The notes below the pieces were generated by a model, which saw nothing but the letters and a program-made list of their open reading frames with translations, searched no databases and was not told where the DNA came from. From Caldilineae bacterium (GTDB lineage: Bacteria > Chloroflexota > Anaerolineae > J102): DNA of 8,970 bases. This document shows, one piece after another, positions 1 to 5,849 of the stretch. Position numbers and translations under genes: made by a program. The DNA is taken from positions 1-8,970 of the forward strand of contig RFJM01000072.1 of NCBI GenBank assembly GCA_003694905.1. The letters are read 5' to 3'. Within the stretch, counting starts at the first letter, position 1. Each line of letters begins with the position of its first letter.

Positions 1-14
1 GGCCGGGACGGAGT

Positions 15-41
15 GGCAGGACGAGCTAGAGATATCCTGCC
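15..41. repeat. Inverted repeat GGCAGGA/TCCTGCC
   Basis: Perfect 7-bp arms (15-21 and 35-41) separated by 13 nt. There is no T-run on either side, so it is not an obvious intrinsic terminator. It is the first of the series of palindromes in the gene-free region. Confidence 0.5.
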
Positions 42-308
42 CGAAGCGAGCGTAAGGACGGCCCGGCCCGATAGCACGCAAACGCGCGAGCAGCCGCGAT
101 GTTGGCGGGAACGAAAGAGGACGTATTCTCCTGAAGGGCTTGGTCATGCCCTCCTTGCCACTGCGGCCTCCCTGTCACGCCGGTCGCCCGCCGTTTTTCA
201 GAGGCCGCTTCTTTCCCATACGGGGAGGAGCCCAGACGTCCGGGCGTGGCCACCCGGGGAGGCATCCGCCGACAACTCGATTTTCCCGCAGACCAGTTCT
301 GCGGTTAA

Positions 309-360
309 CCCACACTCCGTGTGGGAACCTCCACCTCGTCCACTGTGCTGGAGCACAGTG
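309..360. repeat. Two adjacent perfect palindromes
   Basis: The first hairpin has arms CCCACAC (309-315) and GTGTGGG (319-325) with a 3-nt loop. The second has arms CACTGTGC (341-348) and GCACAGTG (353-360) around TGGA. Two perfect hairpins 15 nt apart without a T-tract suggest a REP/BIME-like intergenic element rather than a terminator. Mobility or copy number cannot be judged from this window. Confidence 0.55.
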
Positions 361-599
361 CCGGCGCTTCGTCTCTCCTCATTGTTGGTTGCGATGGGCG
401 GTTGGGGTTGGCAACACCTCCTTCTTGATATTGGTAAGCGCTGGGTCGGAGAAAGACTTCTCGCCATGCAAGTAGGGCAAACCCGCCGCGCGACGATGGA
501 GAGGATTATACCGGTTTCGCGCAGCGGAGGCAAGGGCAGTATGGCCCGGAGATGCGTTTCAAAATAGGAGCAGCCGGTGCGCCAGGCTGGCGAGGGGCC

Positions 600-652
600 C
601 CCTTGCAAGGGAGGTGCGGGGAGCGCACCCGCATCTGCGGCGTCGGCCGACG
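600..652. repeat. Cluster of three palindromes
   Basis: Within about 50 bp there are CCCTTGCAAGGG (600-611, a perfect 12-bp palindrome), a hairpin TGCGGG/CCCGCA (615-620 and 628-633) and CGTCGGCCGACG (641-652, also a perfect 12-bp palindrome). The density is higher than expected for random GC-rich sequence and supports a repeat-derived region. Confidence 0.5.
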
Positions 653-697
653 AGACAGGCGGCCGAGGTTCCAGCTTCTCGGGCATAGCCGCATGTG

Positions 698-719
698 GGA
701 CAGGCTTTCCAGCCTGTCC
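698..719. repeat. REP-like hairpin GGACAGGCT/AGCCTGTCC
   Basis: Perfect 9-bp arms (698-706 and 711-719) around a TTCC loop. I recall very similar GACAGGCT-type palindromes as dispersed intergenic repeats in several GC-rich phyla with large genomes. Only one copy is visible here, so assignment to a repeat family is inference. Confidence 0.55.
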
Positions 720-977
720 GGATGCCGGCCCACGCAGCACGGCTTGGCACGCTGAAACGATGGTTAGTCGTCTGGTCTGGTCGGGTCGCCTCTTTTTCCG
801 GGGGGCGCTGCCCGCGAGCTGCCCCCCCAAATTGAAGCACACGCATGGCCCGGTGCGCGTTTCAACCCGGAGGCGGCTGGGGGGTGTGGTGCCCACTGAA
901 GGCGACCCCATAGGGGTGTCCATCTGGGTTTTACCAGTCGGGATGGGGAACCGGTTTTTGGCCTCTCCTAACCCCTC

Positions 978-1001
978 CCTCACCGATAGGGATGGGTGAG
1001 G
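978..1001. repeat. Inverted repeat CCTCACC/GGTGAGG
   Basis: Perfect 7-bp arms (978-984 and 995-1001) with a 10-nt loop, set in pyrimidine-rich sequence resembling the CCCTCACC-type boilerplate repeats common between Chloroflexota genes. No poly-T tract follows. Confidence 0.45.
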
Positions 1002-1228
1002 AAGGCTCTCGCCGGGCAAAACGAACACTATCCGGCAATTCCGGTTTAACAAAAGCTCACCCATGATCCGCCGCCTGGTCACAATGGGTACGTCTTGCCT
1101 GGACGTTCCCATGCGGTTGCCTTTGATAGACCCGACGGTGGGTGTGGCGCCGCTTGTCACGGCCACTTGCCCGCGCTGTCGCCAGCCCGCCTCTGGACAA
1201 AAAAGCACTCTGGTTTAACATAAGGGGA

Positions 1229-1257
1229 TTGACTTTCGGCCACAAGTGTGGCATACT
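1229..1257 (+). promoter_or_regulatory. Sigma70-like promoter of the dksA-like gene
   Basis: The -35 box TTGACT (1229-1234, 5/6 to consensus) and the -10 box CATACT (1252-1257, 4/6) are separated by exactly 17 nt. Transcription would start near 1264, giving a leader of about 200 nt before the start codon at 1467. It is the best-looking promoter in the window. Confidence 0.6.
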
Positions 1258-1263
1258 TAGTGT

Positions 1264-1466
1264 TGCCTCGTGACTGCCGAAGGTGATACCTGTCGGTAGT
1301 GAGAGAAGCCTGGTGTCATGAGGTCGCTGATCGCCTATCGTTCTTACTTACAGGCGCCGGCCATGCGCCGGGCAGCGGAATGCACCGGGAGTATCCAGGG
1401 AGAACACGGGAGCGAGGAAGACTTGCTCTCGTCACGCGCACCGTCTAACTTAACGAGGTTTGTTTT
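1264..1466 (+). promoter_or_regulatory. Structured 5' leader upstream of dksA-like gene
   Basis: At least three hairpins can be drawn in this untranslated stretch. The first, at the predicted 5' end, has an outer stem ACTGCCGA (1273-1280) with TCGGTAGT (1293-1300) and an inner AGGT/ACCT stem capped by GAT, with one bulged G. The second is GGCGC/GCGCC (1353-1357 and 1365-1369). The third pairs 1408-1416 with 1422-1430 around GAAGA. I could not match it to a known riboswitch class. It could be a regulatory leader, or simply a long stable UTR protecting the message. The ribosome-binding site follows at 1455-1458 (GAGG, 8 nt before ATG). Confidence 0.4.
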
Positions 1467-1793
1467 ATGTCAGATGCTGTCAAACGCTTACAAGCTGAAC
1501 TCGAGGAGACCCTGGCCGATCTCAAAGCGGTCGAGGCTCAACTGGAAGAGCGTCCTGAATTCGGGCTCGGTACCGGCAGTACCGGCGCCTTCACCTGGGA
1601 AATGGCATTAGCCCGCAAAGAACAATTAGAGGAGAAGATCGAGACCCTGCGGGAACTGATAGCTCGCGCCGAGGCCGGCACCTACGGAATATGCGAGACA
1701 TGCGGCAAACCCATCGATCCGGAGCGCCTGGAGGCAGTACCAACCGCGACCCAATGCATAGACTGTGCTCGCAAACACGTACGGGTCGCCTGA
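1467..1793 (+). CDS. DksA/TraR-family C4 zinc-finger protein
   Basis: This encodes a 108-residue protein of the DksA/TraR superfamily, which binds in the secondary channel of RNA polymerase and, in studied members, modulates promoter activity with or without ppGpp. Residues 1-35 and 45-70 are strongly charged and helical, forming the expected coiled coil. Residues 76-100 form the zinc finger with Cys76, Cys79, Cys97 and Cys100 (CxxC-x17-CxxC), and the GICETCGKPI motif is typical. At 108 residues it is shorter than E. coli DksA (151) and closer to the short DksA-like and YteA/TraR-like proteins, so a DksA role in the stringent response is not assured. The start is supported by GAGG 8 nt upstream. 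It is monocistronic: it has its own promoter and long leader and is closed by a strong terminator 30 nt after the stop. Confidence 0.9.
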   Translation: MSDAVKRLQAELEETLADLKAVEAQLEERPEFGLGTGSTGAFTWEMALARKEQLEEKIETLRELIARAEAGTYGICETCGKPIDPERLEAVPTATQCIDCARKHVRVA

Positions 1794-1822
1794 AATACGG
1801 TCCGACCCACATGGCTTTGCTG

Positions 1823-1853
1823 CGGCTCACGAGCTGCCCTCGTGAGCCGTTTT
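1823..1853 (+). terminator. Intrinsic terminator after dksA-like gene
   Basis: A perfect 11-bp GC-rich stem (1823-1833 with 1839-1849, arms CGGCTCACGAG and CTCGTGAGCCG) encloses a 5-nt loop and is followed by TTTT (1850-1853). It isolates the zinc-finger gene from the exporter gene, whose own promoter elements begin directly behind the T-tract. Confidence 0.88.
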
Positions 1854-1855
1854 GC

Positions 1856-1884
1856 TTGCACGGCCGGAACACCTGGGCTATGAT
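1856..1884 (+). promoter_or_regulatory. Putative promoter for a leaderless MFS transcript
   Basis: The -10-like TATGAT (1879-1884, 5/6) lies five bases before the ATG at 1890, with a weak TTGCAC (1856-1861) 17 nt upstream of it. A start site 6-7 nt after the -10 box would fall on the first codon. No Shine-Dalgarno is present and an in-frame TGA at 1881-1883 rules out an earlier start. These facts together suggest a leaderless mRNA. Confidence 0.45.
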
Positions 1885-1889
1885 GCACT

Positions 1890-3377
1890 ATGCCTGACAG
1901 ACACCGTCGCTCGCGAACCGATACCGACTATCCCCACAAGTGGCGCATTCTGGTGGCCGTGGGTCTGACTCTGTTCATGGGGACCGTTGACGGCACCATC
2001 GTGAATGTGGCATTGCCCACCCTCACGCGGGACTTGAACACCGCATTTGCGACAGTGCAATGGGTTGTTCTGGCCTTCCTCCTGGGGCTGACTGTGTTTC
2101 TGTTGGGGATGGGCCGTCTGGGGGATGTCATCGGGAAAAAGCCGGTGTTTGCCGCCGGTCTTGTGCTCTTCCTGGCGGGTTCGCTGGCCTGCGGGCTCGC
2201 CCCGGGCATCTACTGGCTGATCGGCTTTCGTTTTCTGCAGGCCATCGGCGCTTCCATGACGCTGGCGTTGGGCGTTGCCATCGTCACCGAGACCTGGCCA
2301 CCCTATGAACGAGGCCGGGCAATCGGGATTTCGGCCGGCATTATCTCCCTCGGCATCGCTGCCGGTCCTGCCCTGGGTGGCCTGATCCTCCAGGCGCTGA
2401 GTTGGCGCTGGATATTCTTTGTCAACCTGCCCGTCGGTCTGGTGGCCTTGTTCCTGGTCATCACGAATCTGCCCCGACTCGCGCCCGCGGGCAAGGCCCC
2501 TCCCTTTGATCTGGCCGGTGCGATCTCCATCGGCCTGAGCATGCTGGCTTTTGCTCTGGCCATGACGGTAGGCCAACAACGGGGCTTTCTCACGGCGCCT
2601 GTTGTGGGGTTGCTGGCTGCCTGCGTGCTCCTCCTCGCGCTTTTCGTATGGCAGGAGCGAAGAGCCCCCTACCCCATGATCGACCTGAGTTTGTTTCAAG
2701 AGCCCAACTTCAGCCTCAATCTCTTGACCGGCGTGCTAACTTTCGTAGCCATCGCCGGCGTGGTATTGCTTCTGCCCTTCTATCTCGTGCTGGTGATGGG
2801 GCTGGAGCAGCGAGATGTGGGGCTGCTGATGGCCGTGGTGCCCATGGTCCTCGGCGTCCTGGGGCCCCTCTCGGGCACCCTGTCCGACCGCCACGGAACG
2901 CGGCCCATCAGCGTACTCGGTCTGATGCTGCTGGTGCTTGGTTATGTGGCGTTGACCCATCTGGATGTCAACGCCACACCATCGCGCTTTGTTCTCCTGC
3001 TGTTACCGGTGGGTCTGGGTATGGGGACGTTTCAAAGTCCCAACAACACTGCCATTATGAACGCTGTGCCGCGCAACCGTTTGGGCATCGCTTCGGGCAT
3101 TCTCAGCATGAGCCGCACCCTTGGCCAGACCACGGGCATTGCTCTTTTGGGAGCCTTCTTTGCCGCCCGTCTCAAGGCTCATGCGGGTGCGCCGGTGGAC
3201 ATCGCCTCGGCGTCGCCAGAGACTATCGTGCTGGCGATGCACGATCAGTTCTATCTGGTTGTGGGACTGGTGGCTGCAGGATTGACCCTGGCTCTGTGGC
3301 GATGGTGGGTGGAGCGGCGAGCGCCCCGCGGCGTACTTCCTCTTCCTGATGCCACTGCCGCCGAAGATCACTCGTGA
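1890..3377 (+). CDS. DHA2-family MFS drug/metabolite exporter (EmrB/QacA type)
   Basis: This is a 495-residue integral membrane protein of the major facilitator superfamily, drug:H+ antiporter-2 branch (14 TM helices), exporting drugs or small metabolites by proton antiport. Diagnostic motifs are the TM1 motif DGTIVNVALP (residues 34-43), motif A GRLGDVIGKKPVF (75-87) between TM2 and TM3, and the antiporter motif C (about 148-165, with GIAAGPALGG) in TM5. A second motif-A-like loop, SGTLSDRHGTRP (328-339), opens the C-terminal half. Length matches the family. A charged 17-residue N-terminus precedes TM1. The start is fixed by an in-frame stop at 1881-1883. The substrate cannot be read from sequence. 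The 3' end overlaps the convergent crp-like gene by 10 bp, and no periplasmic adaptor gene (EmrA-like) is adjacent. Confidence 0.92.
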   Translation: MPDRHRRSRTDTDYPHKWRILVAVGLTLFMGTVDGTIVNVALPTLTRDLNTAFATVQWVVLAFLLGLTVFLLGMGRLGDVIGKKPVFAAGLVLFLAGSLACGLAPGIYWLIGFRFLQAIGASMTLALGVAIVTETWPPYERGRAIGISAGIISLGIAAGPALGGLILQALSWRWIFFVNLPVGLVALFLVITNLPRLAPAGKAPPFDLAGAISIGLSMLAFALAMTVGQQRGFLTAPVVGLLAACVLLLALFVWQERRAPYPMIDLSLFQEPNFSLNLLTGVLTFVAIAGVVLLLPFYLVLVMGLEQRDVGLLMAVVPMVLGVLGPLSGTLSDRHGTRPISVLGLMLLVLGYVALTHLDVNATPSRFVLLLLPVGLGMGTFQSPNNTAIMNAVPRNRLGIASGILSMSRTLGQTTGIALLGAFFAARLKAHAGAPVDIASASPETIVLAMHDQFYLVVGLVAAGLTLALWRWWVERRAPRGVLPLPDATAAEDHS

Positions 3378-4057
3378 ACGGTAGCCGCCAGTTCGGCCAA
3401 CGCCTTGGGATTCTTGATGGTGATGCGGCGGTACCCAAGCTCGACCCAATGAGCCCGCTTGAAATCGCGCAAGATGGCACTGATCGTCTCGCGATAGGTG
3501 CCCAGGATGTCGGCCAATGCCTGGTGGCTGATTCGCACCTGATCGCTGTTGTGGTATCTGCGCTGTCGCAGGAGCTCGGCAGCCAGGCGTTCAGGCAGGC
3601 GCCGATAGGCGACTTCCTCAAGCCGATTTTCGACCTGGGCCAGCCGGTGCCCGAGCGTACGCAGCATCCCCAACTCCAGAACAGGGTGACGCCGGGCGAA
3701 CTCGCGTGCCTGCTCGGCAGATAGCTGCCAGACTGTACAGGACTCGGCAGCCTGGGCGCAGAGATCGGCACTTTGCCTCAAGTTAAACAGGGCATTTTCG
3801 CCGAACACCGAGCCGGGCCCCAGTGTCGCCATCACCAGACATCGCCCCTCGCGATTTGTGATCATCAGTTGTACCCGTCCACTCATGAGGATATACAGAT
3901 TGTTGTTCATGTCCTCCGGCGTCGCCACACACTCACCCGGTGGCACGCGCAGGATGCGCACGGCTCTGCCAAAAGCGGGATCCTCATGGGGGATGTGGGC
4001 CAGGAGTTCGGGAATCTGCTCGTTGGGTAGGACCGTGGCCGTCTCGTGTGTGTTCAT
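3368..4057 (-). CDS. Crp/Fnr-family transcriptional regulator
   Basis: A 229-residue cytoplasmic DNA-binding regulator. Residues about 15-125 form the cyclic-nucleotide-binding-type beta-roll: the NNLYILMSGRVQL strands (52-64), then the FGENALF turn (85-91) in the place of the phosphate-binding cassette. In that cassette the usual RS pair reads R94-Q95-S96, so cAMP binding is uncertain. A dimerisation helix (about 126-150) leads to a winged helix-turn-helix (about 152-215) with recognition helix TYRETISAILRDFK (187-200). The Cys residues (43, 73, 100, 107) do not form an Fnr-type N-terminal Fe-S cluster, so an oxygen sensor of that kind is unlikely. The start is supported by AAGGAAG (4067-4073). 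A dyad at 4232-4251 in its upstream region could be an operator. The effector is unknown. Confidence 0.9.
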   Translation of the reverse strand: MNTHETATVLPNEQIPELLAHIPHEDPAFGRAVRILRVPPGECVATPEDMNNNLYILMSGRVQLMITNREGRCLVMATLGPGSVFGENALFNLRQSADLCAQAAESCTVWQLSAEQAREFARRHPVLELGMLRTLGHRLAQVENRLEEVAYRRLPERLAAELLRQRRYHNSDQVRISHQALADILGTYRETISAILRDFKRAHWVELGYRRITIKNPKALAELAATVHE

Positions 4058-4231
4058 TTAAGCGCTCTTCCTTTGCATTCAAGAGGGCGTTTTTGTCGCT
4101 TTGCGGTCAGTCCGGTTGCCACCTTCTATGGCTGTAGTAGATCCGGCTATTCGTTGCTATGATTTGGTTGCTTGCGCATGACAAGCCCTGGCAGTCCTCC
4201 GCGTGCAAGAGTGTTCGCGATGATGGCACCG

Positions 4232-4251
4232 GGTTGAAATGGGGTTCAACC
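4232..4251. promoter_or_regulatory. Candidate Crp/Fnr-type operator dyad
   Basis: A perfect 7-bp inverted repeat, GGTTGAA (4232-4238) and TTCAACC (4245-4251), with a 6-nt spacer. The arm spacing is that of Crp/Fnr-superfamily operators (five-base core arms, N6), and the core TTGAA-N6-TTCAA is unusual but compatible. It lies 175 bp upstream of the crp-like start codon, so autoregulation or control of the divergent gene is possible. Confidence 0.4.
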
Positions 4252-4357
4252 TACATTGGCATGATAGCAGCTAATCAGCGAAAACGCAACACCATTGGAC
4301 GGGTGGGGTCTCTTTCATCTCCAGGGACTTATGGCCGGAGGCATAAGACAGGTCCTT

Positions 4358-4388
4358 CCGGTCAGCGGTAGCGACCGGCTGAAGCCGG
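4358..4388. repeat. Overlapping GC-rich hairpins
   Basis: CCGGTC (4358-4363) pairs with GACCGG (4373-4378), and the alternative CCGGCT (4375-4380) pairs with AGCCGG (4383-4388). The two stems share bases 4375-4378 and are mutually exclusive. They resemble dispersed intergenic repeats more than a terminator because no T-run follows. Confidence 0.35.
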
Positions 4389-4461
4389 CCCCGTAGGCCG
4401 TGCCAGGCGTCGGCCGCTAGAGGGCCCCATAAGCGAGCGCACCCGCAGGACTTTCCCGACT

Positions 4462-4489
4462 TTGCCCCACACCTATTCGGCGTTATACT
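4462..4489 (+). promoter_or_regulatory. Probable promoter of arsA-like gene
   Basis: TATACT (4484-4489, 5/6 to the -10 consensus) is preceded by TTGCCC (4462-4467, 4/6) at 16-nt spacing. A start near 4496 would give a leader of about 90 nt. The inverted repeat CCCGCAG (4442-4448) / CTGCGGG (4496-4502) brackets the promoter and might be regulatory or coincidental. Confidence 0.4.
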
Positions 4490-4585
4490 CAGTATCTGCG
4501 GGCTACGGCTGTCCGTGCGCCCGGCAAGCGACTTCACCGACTGCTACTCACGTTCGCGTTTCCTAAACGACGAGCTTTCATCATC

Positions 4586-5776
4586 ATGCGTATTCTCCTT
4601 TACACCGGAAAAGGTGGTGTTGGCAAGACCACCATCAGCGCTGCTACGGCCCTTCGCTGCGCGGAGTTGGGCTATCGCACCATCGTCGTCTCCACAGATC
4701 CTGCCCATTCCCTGGGCGACAGCTTCGACCTGCGCATCGGTCCCGAGCCGGTACCCCTGGGGCCGAACCTGTGGGGACAGGAAATCGATCTCCTGCACCA
4801 GATGGAGCGGCATTGGGGGAAGGTGCAGGAGTATCTGGCCGCCATCTTTGCCTGGCGAGGTATGGAGGGTCTGGTCGCCGAAGAGACCAGCGTCCTGCCC
4901 GGCATGGAGGAACTGGCCAGCCTCATGCAGATTGCCTATCTGGCCGAGTCCGGCGACTACGACGTTGTCGTGGTGGACATGGCTCCCACAGGAGCCACAC
5001 TTCAGTTGTTGGCCTTCCCTGAAATGGCCGAATGGTACATGCAGAAGATCTTCCCCATCGAACGCAAGGCCATGAAGCTGGCCCGACCTCTTATGCGCTC
5101 GATGACCGACATGCCCATCCCCGAGGAAGAACTGTTCGACGCAGTGGAGGGACTTGTCCGGGACCTGCAAAGGCTGGAACGCCTGGTGACCAATGCCGAT
5201 GTCAGCACGGTCAGACTGGTCCTGAATCCGGAGAAGATGGTCATCAAAGAGGCCCAGCGCGCCTTCACCTATCTCAATCTGTACAACCTGGCGACTGACG
5301 CGGTCATCAGCAACCGCCATATCCCTCCGGAAGTCACCGATCCCTACTTCACGTCCTGGAAGGAGAGCCAGGCACGCTACACCGAACTGATCGAACAATC
5401 CTTCAGTCCCCTGCCCATCTTCAAAGTCCCCTTCCTGGATACCGAGGTCGTCGGCCCCGACATGTTGCGCCGCGTAGCCGCACTCACCTACAACGAGGTT
5501 GATCCAACGACTATTTTCTATCGGGGCAAACCCCAGCAGGTGGTGAAGGAAGGTGACGACTACCTGCTTCTGCTGCCGTTGCCTCTGCTCAACAAGCAGG
5601 ACATCAAGCTACACCGGGGAGTGTATGACGAGCTGGTGGTACGCATTGGCAACTGGAAGAGACACATCAGTCTGCCGCAGACGCTGATCGGCCGGCAGGT
5701 AGCCGGCGCGCGCTACCGCGAGAACCAGCTCGAGATTCGGTTCAAGGCGCGGCAGAACGGCAGCCGCAACGGTTAG
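4586..5776 (+). CDS. ArsA/Get3-family ATPase with C-terminal HSP20-like domain
   Basis: A 396-residue cytosolic P-loop ATPase of the ArsA/Get3 family. The deviant Walker A GKGGVGKTT (residues 8-16, signature Lys9 and Lys14), the STDPAHSLGDS switch I (36-46), the DMAPTG switch II (131-136) and the LNPE A-loop (213-216) are all present. After about residue 313 comes a beta-rich tail (YRGKPQQVV to the end) resembling the ArsA_HSP20 domain of bacterial single-domain ArsA proteins. The start is certain because the P-loop begins eight residues in; no clear Shine-Dalgarno is seen. The only Cys is Cys25, so the metalloid-binding Cys triad of arsenite-pump ArsA and the CxxC of Get3 are both absent. 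No arsB, arsR or arsD is adjacent. Automatic labels of 'arsenical pump-driving ATPase' are therefore doubtful; a membrane-protein-handling or chaperone-like role is an alternative, unproven. Confidence 0.92.
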   Translation: MRILLYTGKGGVGKTTISAATALRCAELGYRTIVVSTDPAHSLGDSFDLRIGPEPVPLGPNLWGQEIDLLHQMERHWGKVQEYLAAIFAWRGMEGLVAEETSVLPGMEELASLMQIAYLAESGDYDVVVVDMAPTGATLQLLAFPEMAEWYMQKIFPIERKAMKLARPLMRSMTDMPIPEEELFDAVEGLVRDLQRLERLVTNADVSTVRLVLNPEKMVIKEAQRAFTYLNLYNLATDAVISNRHIPPEVTDPYFTSWKESQARYTELIEQSFSPLPIFKVPFLDTEVVGPDMLRRVAALTYNEVDPTTIFYRGKPQQVVKEGDDYLLLLPLPLLNKQDIKLHRGVYDELVVRIGNWKRHISLPQTLIGRQVAGARYRENQLEIRFKARQNGSRNG

Positions 5777-5849
5777 CCCCGCCTCGCGGTGGGCCGGGGG
5801 CTGCCGCCCGCCTGAGGCAGGACCCGGCACCGTCGTCTGTGGAAACACG
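5777..5849. other. Short convergent spacer
   Basis: GC-rich spacer between the stop codons of the ATPase and the selenoprotein gene. It contains short self-complementary GC blocks but no clean stem followed by a T-run on either strand, so I do not call a terminator. Confidence 0.4.

Larger units (their letters stand above)
1..1210. other. Gene-free, palindrome-rich intergenic region
   Basis: I see no credible gene here. Open frames exist on both strands, as expected in GC-rich DNA, but their translations are rich in Arg, Pro, Gly and Ser, show no domain or motif, and overlap one another. The stretch instead holds many short perfect inverted repeats: 15-41, 309-325, 341-360, 600-611, 615-633, 641-652, 698-719, 905-917 and 978-1001. 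The pattern resembles the dispersed intergenic repeats of large Chloroflexota, Planctomycetota and cyanobacterial genomes. That comparison is from general knowledge; copy number elsewhere in this genome cannot be seen. The left edge may also contain the regulatory end of a gene outside the window. Confidence 0.65.
4058..4585. other. Divergent intergenic region between crp-like and arsA-like genes
   Basis: No convincing gene is present in these 528 bp; the open frame at 4159-4371 encodes a composition-odd peptide without motifs or ribosome-binding site. The region contains a Crp/Fnr-like dyad (4232-4251), a hairpin CTTATG/CATAAG (4328-4333 and 4342-4347), overlapping GC hairpins at 4358-4388 and the probable ArsA-gene promoter (4462-4489). 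For the crp-like gene I found only a weak minus-strand candidate, TTGTCA about 17 nt before CATAGC, roughly 100 bp upstream of its start codon. Confidence 0.55.

Noticed and set aside
13..567. 184-codon plus-strand open frame
   Set aside because: Runs through inverted repeats, has unnatural composition and no recognisable fold; best explained by low stop-codon frequency in GC-rich DNA.
550..880. Two GTTTCAA strings suggesting a CRISPR repeat
   Set aside because: Flanks differ, only two copies about 300 bp apart, and no regular spacing.
198..1208. 336-codon minus-strand open frame in the left region
   Set aside because: No motif or domain, repeat-derived Arg/Pro/Gly-rich composition, many overlapping frames on both strands, and no ribosome-binding site; it spans several palindromes.
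1264..1300. Possible ZTP-type riboswitch, from the string CGTGACTG and a following GCCTGG
   Set aside because: The remaining conserved elements of that class are missing and the spacing does not fit; the similarity is too short.
1878..2699. 273-codon frame antisense to the MFS gene
   Set aside because: Gln/His/Arg-rich shadow of hydrophobic codons; the plus-strand MFS reading has clear family motifs.
4055..4163. TATGAT at 4158-4163 as a promoter
   Set aside because: It points to the plus strand away from the crp-like gene and lacks a -35 partner or a gene nearby; the ATPase start is over 400 bp away.
4159..4371. 70-codon open frame in the divergent intergenic region
   Set aside because: No ribosome-binding site or motif, and it overlaps the operator-like dyad and hairpins.
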